Shown: one piece after another, positions 1 through 8,570 of the stretch
Numbering within the stretch: position 1 is the stretch's first letter
How the letters are laid out: each line of letters opens with the position of its first letter
Origin: JAVBLP01 sp052034625
GTDB lineage: Bacteria > Elusimicrobiota > Endomicrobiia > Endomicrobiales > Endomicrobiaceae
NCBI GenBank assembly: GCA_052034625.1
Contig: JBPOII010000010.1
Coordinates: forward strand, 44,858 to 108,857
Direction of reading: 5' to 3'
Length of the DNA: 64,000 bases
The notes under the pieces: model-generated
Database searches by the model: none
Told to the model about the DNA's origin: nothing
What the model saw: the letters and a program-made list of their open reading frames with translations, nothing else
Translations under genes and position numbers: made by a program

Positions 1-1316
1 CTCATTCTTACAGCATATTCCCATCCTGAGTCCGGTGTAAGAAAACCTTTCACTTCCGGAAGCATGGAAGTACTGCCGGCACCATCTAGATTGTTCATGT
101 CTATATATATATCCACATAAGATATTTTTTCATCCCATTGATCGCTTTCAAAAGAGATCTTAAAATCAGTTTTTACTTCCTTTGATATTATTGAAAGACC
201 TTTTATTATTCCGTCATTTGTTATTGATATGCCTCCGCTGACAGCCTGCACTTCAGTGGAAAAAACTTCATCATCTGAAGCGACAAATATATTGCTTTCC
301 GTGGTAGTTTTTGTTAATTCTTGTTCACTGGGTGCTGTTGTACCAAGAAGCCTGAATATATTATTGTATGCTGCATCAAACATTCTTAAGCTTGCCACCT
401 TATTCAAATAAAGACCTTTAAGAAGTTCATAACTGCAAAGATATACCAGCTCGCTTTGAGCATTTTTGAAAAAGTATTCATTATAATCGGAAGAATCTCT
501 ATATTCTGTTATATAAGAAACAGCCGTATACAGTTTTGTCATTACATTGTTCTTGACCTGTACTTGATCAAAATTAACACTCTTTTTTTCCGTAATAGCA
601 TCTCTTTGTATTTCTGTAATATAAAGAGGAACGGCAGGTTTGATATATTTGCTGCCGTCAAAAAGATCTATTATATAATTCATAAGATCGCTATTATTCA
701 AATGTCTCTTTGTAAGAAGAACCGGAATAACTCTTTCTTTTTTAGACTCAAGCCATTTCATTACATCTTTTTTTGCATTCGGGAAATTATTATATAGAGC
801 AAATGCGGATATTCCGTCAACACTATAAATGCCTTTAAGTTTTTCTTCGGTATTATCCATATTTATCCACGGAAGGTTCAAATCCGCAAAATAATACAAT
901 ATATTATGAGAAACCTCGCCGGACCTTAAAAACAAACCAAAACTCTCCTTATTAAGAGACTTTTTAAAACCATCTATATTTCCCACGACATACTCGCCGA
1001 AAGCATTTTTTCTGACTGACTTATTCCCGCTTGAACTGTAAACTGAAGCCAAGATCGGGAAAACAGGTTCCGGTTCAAAAAACAGCGACAACTCTATTTT
1101 ACCGCAAGAAACTAGTTCTTCCATTTCCGGCGTAAGCTGGCTGCCGGCATTCATTGGAACAGTCATGCAAAATCTTTTTGAATGAATGATCTTATCCAGT
1201 ACGGCAGGGGATATATCAGAGGTTTCGGCAAAAAAAACAATATACCTGCCTCCGGAAGCAAAAGAGGCGGATGCAAAGAAAAATGTAATAAATAATGTTA
1301 TTAATATTTTTTTCAT
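1..1316 (-). CDS. Secreted protein, carbohydrate-active type (3' end cut off by window)
   Basis: The reading frame is open from an ATG at 1316 to the window edge (about 438 residues seen) with no stop. The N-terminus is a signal peptide (lysines, then a hydrophobic run ending FASASFAS). The middle reads as an alpha/beta domain with FFEPEPVFPILASVYS and LPWINMD, loosely like GH57 or polysaccharide-deacetylase barrels. The last part seen, VDIYIDMNNLDGAGSTS followed by a GW segment, resembles the glucodextranase-type C-terminal domain found on secreted amylases and pullulanases. It diverges from the DUF4015 lipoprotein at 1421, itself glycosidase-like, so a periplasmic role in polysaccharide breakdown is plausible. 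Family assignment is inferred from motifs only. The start is supported by a promoter 10 nt upstream of the ATG; there is no Shine-Dalgarno sequence. Confidence 0.7.
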   Translation of the reverse strand, partial: MKKILITLFITFFFASASFASGGRYIVFFAETSDISPAVLDKIIHSKRFCMTVPMNAGSQLTPEMEELVSCGKIELSLFFEPEPVFPILASVYSSSGNKSVRKNAFGEYVVGNIDGFKKSLNKESFGLFLRSGEVSHNILYYFADLNLPWINMDNTEEKLKGIYSVDGISAFALYNNFPNAKKDVMKWLESKKERVIPVLLTKRHLNNSDLMNYIIDLFDGSKYIKPAVPLYITEIQRDAITEKKSVNFDQVQVKNNVMTKLYTAVSYITEYRDSSDYNEYFFKNAQSELVYLCSYELLKGLYLNKVASLRMFDAAYNNIFRLLGTTAPSEQELTKTTTESNIFVASDDEVFSTEVQAVSGGISITNDGIIKGLSIISKEVKTDFKISFESDQWDEKISYVDIYIDMNNLDGAGSTSMLPEVKGFLTPDSGWEYAVRM

Positions 1317-1326
1317 GATTGTATTT

Positions 1327-1355
1327 ATTATACTTATCAAAAAAAATCTTTTCAA
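1327..1355 (-). promoter_or_regulatory. Sigma70-type promoter for the gene starting at 1316
   Basis: TTGAAA (1350-1355) and TATAAT (1327-1332) on the minus strand are separated by 17 nt. The -10 box ends only 10 nt before the ATG at 1316, so transcription should start at or a few bases before the start codon (leaderless or nearly so). Confidence 0.75.
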
Positions 1356-1382
1356 CTTATTGTATTATTTATATATCTACAA

Positions 1383-1411
1383 TTGACAAAAATAATTATT
1401 TTCACTAGAAT
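1383..1411 (+). promoter_or_regulatory. Sigma70-type promoter for the DUF4015 lipoprotein
   Basis: TTGACA (1383-1388), a 17-nt spacer, then TAGAAT (1406-1411). The ATG is at 1421, 9 nt after the -10 box, and no Shine-Dalgarno sequence fits between them. This predicts a leaderless transcript, as for the divergent gene at 1316. Confidence 0.8.
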
Positions 1412-1420
1412 GATTCCATT

Positions 1421-2698
1421 ATGAAAACAAAAAAATTAAATCAAATTGCCGCAGTTTTATTCATTTCAGTACTTTTTTGTACATTGTCATGCAAAAGCAT
1501 ACAATCAAACGGACAAACAACCGTTCTTGAACATCCGCAGGAGGAATCGACCATAACCGAGGTAGTCGCTACGGAAGTTTTATTGGAAATCGATCCGGAA
1601 CCTGTTATGATGAAAAATATCAGAGGGATACATCTTTCAGCTTGGATAAGCGGTCCTAACAAACACAGAAATGCCGCTATTGAACTATTTGAAAATACTG
1701 AATTAAACACAGCCGTTATCGATATAAAAGAATATGAAGGACAGGTTTATATTGAAGGAGTCAAACTTGCTGATGAAAATAAAACATTTTTCAGAGCTAT
1801 GCCTAATCTTGAAAAATATTTGGCAGACCTTAAAGAAAAAGGGATTTATACGATCGCAAGAATTGTAGTATTCAGAGATAATGCAATGCCAAGAAAAAAA
1901 CCGTCACTTGGAGTACAAAGACCTGACGGAACACTCTGGAGAGACAACAGAGGTATTACTTGGCTTGATCCATATAATAAAGATGCATGGGAATACAATC
2001 TTCAAATTGCAGAAAGAGCTGTAGATATTGGTTTTGATGAAATACAGTTCGACTATATACGCTTTCCTTCAGACGGAAATACAAAAACTTGCCGTTATAG
2101 CAATAAAAACCACTCAAGCACAGAAGCATCAAAAGCAATTGTGGCATTTTTGAAAGAAGCAAACAAAAGACTTAAAGCAAAAGGCGCTAAGATCTCAATA
2201 GATGTTTTTGGTTTAACTACCACAGCAAAAGACGATATGGGCATAGGGCAGAAAATAGTTGAAATGACGGAATGGGTAGATTATGTAAGTCCTATGGTTT
2301 ATCCTTCCCACTATGGAAAGGGCGAATATGGTGTGGCAGAACCAAATAAAGAACCTTATATAATAGTGTATCACGCTATGGAAGGTGCATTAAAAAGACT
2401 CCCCAGAGAAAAGCTCCGCCCGTGGCTCCAAGATTTTACAATGGGGTATAAATACAATAAAGAAGAAGTAAGAGCCCAAATACAAGCTTGTTATGACAAT
2501 GATATAGGCAGCTGGCTTCTTTGGAATCCGAGATGTGTATATACAAGAGATGCTCTTCTTGGAAACGACACTGAAATGTCTTATAAAAAGAGCGATCCTC
2601 CAACGCCGCAAATGTTGAAAACACAAGAAAAACTGGAAGCTGAAAAAGCAAAAGAAGAAGCAGGAAAAGAAATAGTCAAACCTGCAAAAGCTTCATAA
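1421..2698 (+). CDS. DUF4015-family putative glycosidase-like lipoprotein
   Basis: A 425-residue protein. A lipoprotein signal peptide ends in a lipobox with Cys24 (TLSCK), so it is probably membrane-anchored, facing the periplasm. After a short linker, residues about 64-390 match the DUF4015 (PF13200) putative glycoside hydrolase barrel: GIHLSAWISG at the start, TAVIDIKEYEG, ARIVVFRDN, WLDPYN, FDEIQFDYIRFPSDG with acidic residues at the barrel end, and DYVSPMVYPSHY. The tail after about 395 is charged and low in complexity. Family members are predicted TIM-barrel glycosidases with little biochemical work, so the substrate is unknown. It is monocistronic or reads into the next gene; its promoter is immediately upstream. 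Confidence 0.85.
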   Translation: MKTKKLNQIAAVLFISVLFCTLSCKSIQSNGQTTVLEHPQEESTITEVVATEVLLEIDPEPVMMKNIRGIHLSAWISGPNKHRNAAIELFENTELNTAVIDIKEYEGQVYIEGVKLADENKTFFRAMPNLEKYLADLKEKGIYTIARIVVFRDNAMPRKKPSLGVQRPDGTLWRDNRGITWLDPYNKDAWEYNLQIAERAVDIGFDEIQFDYIRFPSDGNTKTCRYSNKNHSSTEASKAIVAFLKEANKRLKAKGAKISIDVFGLTTTAKDDMGIGQKIVEMTEWVDYVSPMVYPSHYGKGEYGVAEPNKEPYIIVYHAMEGALKRLPREKLRPWLQDFTMGYKYNKEEVRAQIQACYDNDIGSWLLWNPRCVYTRDALLGNDTEMSYKKSDPPTPQMLKTQEKLEAEKAKEEAGKEIVKPAKAS

Positions 2699-2775
2699 CT
2701 CCATATTCAGATCAAACCTTACAGATTTCTTACTATACATTTTTTCAAATAACATATCTTTAAAAGAGAGTTTGT

Positions 2776-2805
2776 TTGACTACTTTCACGCCTTTATGGT
2801 AAAAT
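2776..2805 (+). promoter_or_regulatory. Promoter for the TPR protein and aroE operon
   Basis: TTGACT (2776-2781), an 18-nt spacer, then TAAAAT (2800-2805). The ATG at 2815 is 9 nt downstream of the -10 box and has no Shine-Dalgarno sequence, so a leaderless mRNA is predicted for the first gene of this operon. Confidence 0.75.
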
Positions 2806-2814
2806 TCAAAACAT

Positions 2815-3258
2815 ATGATATTATCAATATATTTTCTATCAATACTTTTTTTTGTTATAGGTTGCTTTTATTACTCTTGGCCTGAAAAGACCCAGAATAT
2901 AAACAACTTTTTTAGAAATAAGGTATTTAACGATAAGTATTTGCTCACAAAAAGAAAAAAAATTGCGGTTTTCTTTTTCTTTTTCTCGGCATTTTTCTGT
3001 ATGTTTGCACTTATATGTTCAACAGAACAATCTAAAAAACAATTTATTCTTAATAAAAAACTTGAACTCCGCCAGGAAGTACTTGTTGATACAGCTGCTT
3101 TCTATACAAAACTCCTTACAGAACATCCGGACAATGTTACCATTTTAACAAAAGCTGCTTATGTTTTTGAGACAATGGGAGAAAATAAAAGGGCTAAAAA
3201 AATCTTAGACAAAATAGAAAAATTAAACGGAAATAATTTTTCAGCAAAAGAGGATTGA
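2815..3258 (+). CDS. Small membrane protein with a TPR-like tail
   Basis: A 147-residue protein I cannot assign to a named gene. There are two membrane segments (residues 2-22 and about 49-68), with a basic loop between them. The C-terminal 60 residues read as a tetratricopeptide-like helix pair: AFYTKLLTEHPDNVTILTK, then AYVFETMGENKRAKKIL. The layout resembles CcmI/CycH-like TPR proteins or bacterial assembly factors, but nothing in the neighbourhood supports cytochrome assembly. Its stop codon overlaps the aroE start (TGATG at 3256-3260), so the two are translationally coupled. It opens the housekeeping operon running to 8519. Confidence 0.7.
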   Translation: MILSIYFLSILFFVIGCFYYSWPEKTQNINNFFRNKVFNDKYLLTKRKKIAVFFFFFSAFFCMFALICSTEQSKKQFILNKKLELRQEVLVDTAAFYTKLLTEHPDNVTILTKAAYVFETMGENKRAKKILDKIEKLNGNNFSAKED

Positions 3259-4079
3259 TGGTAAATACAAAAACAAAACTGTTTTCTATAATCGGATATC
3301 CCGTAAAACATTCTTTTTCCCCGCAGATGCAGAATGCCTGGTTTGCAGACGAAAAGCTTAACTGTGCATATCTTTCTTTTGAAGTGGACCCGAAAAATCT
3401 CAAAAAAGTTATAGATGCTTTTAAAATACTGGGTTTTTACGGTATAAATGTTACCATACCGCATAAAACAACTGTGATGAAATACCTTGATTCTGCTGAC
3501 AAAGCAGCAAAAGCTATAGGCGGAGTAAACACAATATCAATAAAAAACGGAAAACTTTACGGATATAATACTGACCATTCCGGCTTTAGTGCAGACCTAC
3601 TGTCAAAAAAAATAATCCTTAAAAATAAAAAAATTCTTGTTTACGGTGCAGGAGGCGGTTCAAGGGCTGTGATATATGCTTTGAAACACAGCGGTACACA
3701 AAAAATATATATCGCCAACAGAACAAAGAGCAAAGCACAAAAGTTGGCAAAACACTTTAAAATAGAAAGCATCGACACCTCAAAAATAAAAGAACTTCTC
3801 CCAGAGATAGATATTTTGGTAAACACTTCTTCATGCGGAATGAAAAGAACCGATTCTCTTCCGTTTAAAGTTAATAATCTAAAAAATGATATGATTATTT
3901 ATGATCTTATTTATAATAAAAAAACCCCTTTTACAAAACTTGCAAAAGAGAAAAAATTGAGATACTTTTCAGGTGAAGGGATGTTAATAAATCAAGGTGC
4001 CCACGGCTTCAAGATCTGGACAGGCATGTATCCGGACACTAAAAAAGCCTTAAGACTTTTTAAAAAATTTACGAGGTAA
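3258..4079 (+). CDS. aroE: Shikimate dehydrogenase
   Basis: A 273-residue NADPH-dependent reductase that converts 3-dehydroshikimate to shikimate in aromatic amino acid synthesis. The N-terminal substrate domain has GYPVKHSFSPQMQN and NVTIPHKT with the catalytic Lys; the Rossmann domain has GAGGGSRAVIYAL and NRTKSKA; the C-terminus has GEGMLINQGAHGF. Length is normal for AroE. The ATG at 3258 is preferred over an in-frame TTG at 3255 because it follows AGAGGA and overlaps the upstream stop. It is the second gene of the operon. The other shikimate genes are not in this window. Confidence 0.96.
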   Translation: MVNTKTKLFSIIGYPVKHSFSPQMQNAWFADEKLNCAYLSFEVDPKNLKKVIDAFKILGFYGINVTIPHKTTVMKYLDSADKAAKAIGGVNTISIKNGKLYGYNTDHSGFSADLLSKKIILKNKKILVYGAGGGSRAVIYALKHSGTQKIYIANRTKSKAQKLAKHFKIESIDTSKIKELLPEIDILVNTSSCGMKRTDSLPFKVNNLKNDMIIYDLIYNKKTPFTKLAKEKKLRYFSGEGMLINQGAHGFKIWTGMYPDTKKALRLFKKFTR

Positions 4080-4085
4080 TTTATT

Positions 4086-5174
4086 ATGCTTATGTGGATT
4101 GTAAGGATCCTTATTATTTTATCAGGACCGTTAATTGCTTATTTTCAGGTAGACCCTACTTTGACAAGTGCTTTCATAGGACTTGCCATTTCTATCGGTA
4201 TTGTAATTTTTGAATATGTTTTTCAAGAAACTCCGTTAGATACTCTTGTAATAGCTATCTTGGGTATAGTACTTGGTTTAGTGGTTGCAAAACTTGTAGA
4301 TTATGCTGCTATGCTTATGAACAATCCCAATATAGACACTTTTTTCCAGAAATATTCTCTTTTGATCAAAATACTTTTTTCATACTTCGGCATGGTTATT
4401 GCTGTGCGTAAAAAAGACGAGATGGATCTTCTTGACAAAGGTATATTTTCTCTTTCAAAAAAGCACAAGACTTTTGAGCCTGTTCTTCTTGACACCAGTG
4501 CCATAATTGACGGAAGAATATATGATATTTGTGAAACAAAGTTTATTCTCGCGACTCTTGTGATACCTAAATTCGTACTTTCTGAGCTGCAGTCCCTTGC
4601 CGACTCTAATGATGCAATAAAACGAAACAGAGCAAAAAGAGGCATGGATATAGCTGCAAAACTTATTAAATCAGAAAATATTGCGGTAAAAATTTATGAA
4701 AAGAATTATCCGGAAATAGAAGGTGCTGATGCTAAACTTATTGAACTTGCAAAAGAAATTGATGCCAAGATCATTACAACTGATTTCAACCTAAATAAAC
4801 TTGCTTCTCTACAAGGTGTTACTGTCTTAAACATTAATGATCTGGCAAATTCATTAACCCCTATTTATCTTCCCGGCGAAAGTTTTATGATATTTTTAGT
4901 CAAAGAAGGCAACCAGCAGAATCAAGCAATAGGTTATCTTGATGACGGCACTATGGTAGTCGCTGAAGACGGCAGAAAATTTGTCGGTAAAAGAGTTGAA
5001 CTTAATGTAACTTCAATAATCCAGACATCTTCCGGCAGAATGGTTTTCGGCAGAGTGTCTGAAAATAATGATTTTAACAATCCAGCATCCCAACAACAGC
5101 AAAAACAGAATCAAAATAACGACAGTTACAAGCATCGCAGAAATTCAAATAACAAAAACAAGGATAATGCATGA
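4086..5174 (+). CDS. PIN-TRAM domain membrane protein (YacL type)
   Basis: A 362-residue protein. Four hydrophobic segments cover residues 1-105. A PIN ribonuclease-like domain follows at about 135-255: VLLDTSAIIDGRI with the first Asp, GADAKLIELA with a middle acidic residue, and IITTDFNLNKLA with the last Asp. A TRAM domain lies at about 270-325, and the C-terminal tail is rich in Gln, Asn, Arg and Lys and probably binds RNA. This is the architecture of Bacillus YacL, usually found near ispD and cysS as here. It is predicted to be a membrane-tethered endoribonuclease; the target is unknown. A GAGG Shine-Dalgarno lies at 4072. Its stop overlaps the ispD start (ATGA). Confidence 0.92.
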   Translation: MLMWIVRILIILSGPLIAYFQVDPTLTSAFIGLAISIGIVIFEYVFQETPLDTLVIAILGIVLGLVVAKLVDYAAMLMNNPNIDTFFQKYSLLIKILFSYFGMVIAVRKKDEMDLLDKGIFSLSKKHKTFEPVLLDTSAIIDGRIYDICETKFILATLVIPKFVLSELQSLADSNDAIKRNRAKRGMDIAAKLIKSENIAVKIYEKNYPEIEGADAKLIELAKEIDAKIITTDFNLNKLASLQGVTVLNINDLANSLTPIYLPGESFMIFLVKEGNQQNQAIGYLDDGTMVVAEDGRKFVGKRVELNVTSIIQTSSGRMVFGRVSENNDFNNPASQQQQKQNQNNDSYKHRRNSNNKNKDNA

Positions 5175-5836
5175 AAGCTGCCGCAATAATAGTAGCAGGA
5201 GGCTCCGGCAAACGCTTTGGAAGTGCTCTTCCTAAACAGTTCCTTCCGCTTTGCGGAAAACCTGTCTTTATATGGAGCGTTGAAGCTTTTTTAGAATTGA
5301 AAGAATTTAAACAGATAGTCGTAGTTGTTCCTTCTGATATGCTGAAAAAGCTTTCTGTAAAATATAAAAACATTATCTTCGTACAAGGCGGCAAAGAAAG
5401 ATTTGATTCGGTAAAAGCCGGTTTATCCCTTATAAATAAGGATATAGATTTTGTGGCAGTACACGATGCAGCAAGACCTCTTATCTGCAAAAAAGATATT
5501 GCTTCAGTACTTAAAGCCGCCCAAAAAACAGGAGCAGCAATAGCGGCGGAAAAAACAAAAGATACTATAAAGACCGTTAAAAACGGCTTTGTTATTAATA
5601 CTTTAAACAGAAGCATTTTGTGGAATGCACAAACTCCGCAGATCTTTAAAACAAATCTGATTTTGAAAGCCTATTCTGGAAAAGTGCCAAAAAATACAAC
5701 GGATGACTCTCAGCTTATGGAAAGGCTGAAAGTGAAAACTGTTGTAGTGGAAACACTTTCACCGAATTTTAAAATTACTGCTAAAGATGATTTGGAAGCA
5801 GCAAAAAACATTATTATGAAAAGGAAAAACGGCTAA
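5171..5836 (+). CDS. ispD: 2-C-methyl-D-erythritol 4-phosphate cytidylyltransferase
   Basis: A 221-residue enzyme of the MEP isoprenoid pathway that joins MEP to CTP to give CDP-ME. The nucleotide-binding start AAIIVAGGSGKRFGSALPKQ carries the conserved Gly, Arg and Lys residues. VHDAARPLI and the late TDDSQLME segment fit IspD. It overlaps the PIN-TRAM gene by 4 nt and shares TAATG with ispF (5834-5838), so the three are coupled. The direct neighbour ispF supplies the second next enzyme of the pathway; ispE is not in the window. Confidence 0.96.
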   Translation: MKAAAIIVAGGSGKRFGSALPKQFLPLCGKPVFIWSVEAFLELKEFKQIVVVVPSDMLKKLSVKYKNIIFVQGGKERFDSVKAGLSLINKDIDFVAVHDAARPLICKKDIASVLKAAQKTGAAIAAEKTKDTIKTVKNGFVINTLNRSILWNAQTPQIFKTNLILKAYSGKVPKNTTDDSQLMERLKVKTVVVETLSPNFKITAKDDLEAAKNIIMKRKNG

Positions 5837-6318
5837 TGTATATAGGATTTGGTTATGATGTTCACCGTTTTAAAAAAGGAAGAAAACTTATACTTGGAGG
5901 CATTGAAATACCGTCAAAAGAAGGCCTTGACGGACACAGCGATGCCGATGTTTTGATACATGCTTTAATGGATGCACTTCTCGGTGCTGCCGGTTTAGAT
6001 GATATAGGACACTTTTTTCCTAATACAGACCCAAAGTATAAAGGTATTTCAAGTATGCTTTTACTGCAAACTGTCTGTAAGGAACTTAAAAAACGCAAGT
6101 TCTCTATCAATAATGTGGATATGACAATGATCGCCGAAAAACCTAAGATATTCCCATATATAAAAGAAATGAAAAAGAATATATCGGAAGCGACAGGGCT
6201 TTGTGAAAAACGCATAGCGATAAAAGCTACTACCAATGAAAAAATGGGTTTTATAGGCAGAGGCGAAGGAATAGCCGCAATGGCAGCAGCTTCAATAAAA
6301 AAGACAGGTAAAAAATAA
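5836..6318 (+). CDS. ispF: 2-C-methyl-D-erythritol 2,4-cyclodiphosphate synthase
   Basis: A 160-residue trimeric MEP-pathway enzyme. The metal ligands are visible in GYDVHRF near the start (Asp and His) and in GLDGHSDADVLIHALMDALLG. DIGHFFPNTDPKYK and the C-terminal KATTNEKMGFIGRGEG segment, which contacts the CDP moiety, complete the match. Length is typical. The start overlaps the ispD stop (TAATG), and its own stop overlaps the cysS start in the same way, so ispD, ispF and cysS are translated as a chain. Confidence 0.97.
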   Translation: MYIGFGYDVHRFKKGRKLILGGIEIPSKEGLDGHSDADVLIHALMDALLGAAGLDDIGHFFPNTDPKYKGISSMLLLQTVCKELKKRKFSINNVDMTMIAEKPKIFPYIKEMKKNISEATGLCEKRIAIKATTNEKMGFIGRGEGIAAMAAASIKKTGKK

Positions 6319-7712
6319 TGACTATAAAATTCTACAATACTCTTACAAATAAAAAAGAAGAATTTGTTCCGATAAAAGAAAATGAAGTTTCCATGTATGT
6401 ATGCGGAGTAACTCCTTATGATGAAGTTCATTTAGGACATGCACGTGCATATGTTACTTTTGATATAGTCAAAAGACATTTTCTTAGAAGAAAATACAAA
6501 GTACGCCATGTGCAAAACTTTACCGATATTGATGACAAAATAATAAAAAGAGCTGTTGAAAAAGGAATACCATCGGTCGAGTTGGCACAAACTTATATAG
6601 ATGACTATTTTATACAGATGGATAAGCTTAATATACTCAGAGCAGATCTTTATCCGCGCGTTACTCAAACAATCCCTGAGATAATAGATTTCATAAAAAA
6701 ACTTATAGAAAAAGGTTTTGCTTATGAATCCTCCGGCGATGTATATTTTTCTGTAGCCAAGTTTAAAGATTATGGCAAACTTTCTAAAAGAGATCTTGAA
6801 GACTTAAAAGCCGGTGCAAGAGTAGATATTTCCTCTGATAAAGCTTCGGCTTTTGATTTTGCTCTTTGGAAAAGAACAAAAGAAGGTGAGCCGGGAGATG
6901 TTTCTTGGGACAGTCCTTGGGGGAAAGGAAGACCCGGATGGCATATAGAGTGTTCGGTAATGTCGTCAAATATACTCGGAGAAACGATAGACATACACGG
7001 AGGCGGACAAGACCTTATTTTCCCGCATCATGAAAATGAAATAGCACAAAGCGAAGCCTGCACAGGCAAACAATTCGTAAGATATTGGATACATAACGGT
7101 TTTGTAACTGTAAATAAAGAAAAGATGTCAAAATCTTTAAATAACTTTTTTACTTTAAGAACAATTTTTGAAAAATATGATCCAAGGGTCGTCAGATATT
7201 ATCTCATGACACAACATTATAAAAGCCCGCTCGATTTTTCAGACACAGGTCTTGAAGCAGCTAAAAACACACTGCAGGGTCTTGATGATGCTTACCTGAG
7301 ACTGCTTGCTTCTGCCAAGGAGTCTGCACCACAGATAACAGAAAAAGATCTCATTGAGCTGCAAGATAAGTTTTTAACTTCTCTTGATGATGATTTCAAT
7401 TCAGAAAAAGCTTTATCCTTTTTACATGAATTAAAAAATCTGATTTTAAAAGAACTTTTCACTGCCGACAATACAAGGCTTTGCCAGATGAGAAGTTTGT
7501 TTGAGTCTTTCGCCGGTGAATCTTTGGGAATAATTCTTCCTGAATTAAAAAAAGATGATGACGATATCGAAGCTCTACTTGCTGCAAGAAATGAAGCAAG
7601 AAAAGCCAAAAACTGGCCGGAAGCTGACAGACTTAGAAAAGTTTTAGACGAAAAAGGTTATAGAATTGTAGATAATAAAGACGGCACTTCGGTCTTAACT
7701 AAAAAAATATAA
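6318..7712 (+). CDS. cysS: Cysteinyl-tRNA synthetase
   Basis: A 464-residue class I aminoacyl-tRNA synthetase that charges tRNA-Cys. MYVCGVTPYDEVHLGHARAY carries the zinc-binding Cys and the HIGH-type motif (HLGH). GWHIECSVMS and the downstream FPHHENEIAQ provide the remaining zinc ligands, and KMSKSLNN is the KMSKS loop. The C-terminal DALR-like helical domain and the final EARKAKNWPEADRLRKVL helix are typical. Length is normal. The start is coupled to ispF. The ispD-ispF-cysS-rlmB order is a widespread bacterial arrangement. Confidence 0.98.
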   Translation: MTIKFYNTLTNKKEEFVPIKENEVSMYVCGVTPYDEVHLGHARAYVTFDIVKRHFLRRKYKVRHVQNFTDIDDKIIKRAVEKGIPSVELAQTYIDDYFIQMDKLNILRADLYPRVTQTIPEIIDFIKKLIEKGFAYESSGDVYFSVAKFKDYGKLSKRDLEDLKAGARVDISSDKASAFDFALWKRTKEGEPGDVSWDSPWGKGRPGWHIECSVMSSNILGETIDIHGGGQDLIFPHHENEIAQSEACTGKQFVRYWIHNGFVTVNKEKMSKSLNNFFTLRTIFEKYDPRVVRYYLMTQHYKSPLDFSDTGLEAAKNTLQGLDDAYLRLLASAKESAPQITEKDLIELQDKFLTSLDDDFNSEKALSFLHELKNLILKELFTADNTRLCQMRSLFESFAGESLGIILPELKKDDDDIEALLAARNEARKAKNWPEADRLRKVLDEKGYRIVDNKDGTSVLTKKI

Positions 7713-7742
7713 GCCATAATAGCTAAGCGGCAAGGAAAAAAC

Positions 7743-8519
7743 ATGGCATACGACAAATACCAAAAAAAGAAACATTTAAAAAAAGATGACATTTCTTCCG
7801 AAAATATTATTTACGGCAGGAATCCGGTTATGGAACTGCTTAAAGCCGGAAAAAGAACAGTAAATAAGATTATACTCGCTCAGACAGCAAGAGGAACGGC
7901 AATAACCGAAATAATAAATCTTGCTAAAAGCAAAGCTATAGCGATACACTCTGTTCCTCCTGAAAAACTTGACAGATATTCTGAAAATTCCCAAGGCATC
8001 GCTGCAGAAGTATCGCCTATGGAATATATTGAAATAAATGATCTTATTGAACTCTCAAAAGAAAAACAAAATCCGCTGCTTGTACTTTTGGACGGAATAG
8101 AAGATCCCCGCAATCTGGGAGCTATTATAAGGAATTGCGTGGCATTTGGTGCGGACGGCGTTATAATCCCAAAGTGGAGGGCGGCAGGAGTAAATGAAAC
8201 CGTTGCAAAAGCCTCTGCAGGCGCGATAGAACATATACCCGTTTCAAAAGTAACAAATACTAATCAAACCATAGACCTTTTAAAAGAAAACGGTTTTTGG
8301 ATAGCCGGTGCAGAAAACGGCGGTAAGCCGCTTGAAGAAGCAAACCTTCCTTTCCCTCTTGTAATAATAATTGGAAGCGAGGGTTTCGGACTGCATCGTC
8401 TTACAAAAGAAAGCTGTGATTTTCTTATCTCAATACCGCAAAAAAGCACAATATCTTCTCTTAATGCATCTTGTGCTTCCGCTGTAATTCTCTATGAAAT
8501 ATCAAAAAAAAGGCATTAG
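7743..8519 (+). CDS. rlmB: 23S rRNA 2'-O-methyltransferase, TrmH/RlmB family
   Basis: A 258-residue SPOUT methyltransferase, probably modifying G2251 in 23S rRNA. A lysine-rich N-terminus precedes the substrate-binding domain (ENIIYGRNPVMELLKAG). The knotted SAM-binding domain has LVLLDGIEDPRNLGAIIRN, IIPKWRAAGVNETVAKASAG, IIGSEGFGL and ISIPQKSTISSLNASCA. An AAGGA Shine-Dalgarno precedes the ATG. It is the last gene of the operon, and its stop codon lies inside the stem of the terminator at 8509-8541. Exact target base is inferred from family; other TrmH members are possible. Confidence 0.93.
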   Translation: MAYDKYQKKKHLKKDDISSENIIYGRNPVMELLKAGKRTVNKIILAQTARGTAITEIINLAKSKAIAIHSVPPEKLDRYSENSQGIAAEVSPMEYIEINDLIELSKEKQNPLLVLLDGIEDPRNLGAIIRNCVAFGADGVIIPKWRAAGVNETVAKASAGAIEHIPVSKVTNTNQTIDLLKENGFWIAGAENGGKPLEEANLPFPLVIIIGSEGFGLHRLTKESCDFLISIPQKSTISSLNASCASAVILYEISKKRH

Positions 8520-8541
8520 GATAATTTATCCTAATGCCTTT
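8509..8541. terminator. Bidirectional rho-independent terminator
   Basis: A 16-bp perfect inverted repeat (AAAGGCATTAGGATAA and its complement) lies between the convergent rlmB and Aas-like genes. On the minus strand the stem is followed by eight T residues, a strong terminator for the gene at 8571-10982. On the plus strand the T-run is weak, and the stem includes the rlmB stop codon. Confidence 0.9.
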
Positions 8542-8570
8542 CAATTTATATTTTATTTATAATAGTTTTC

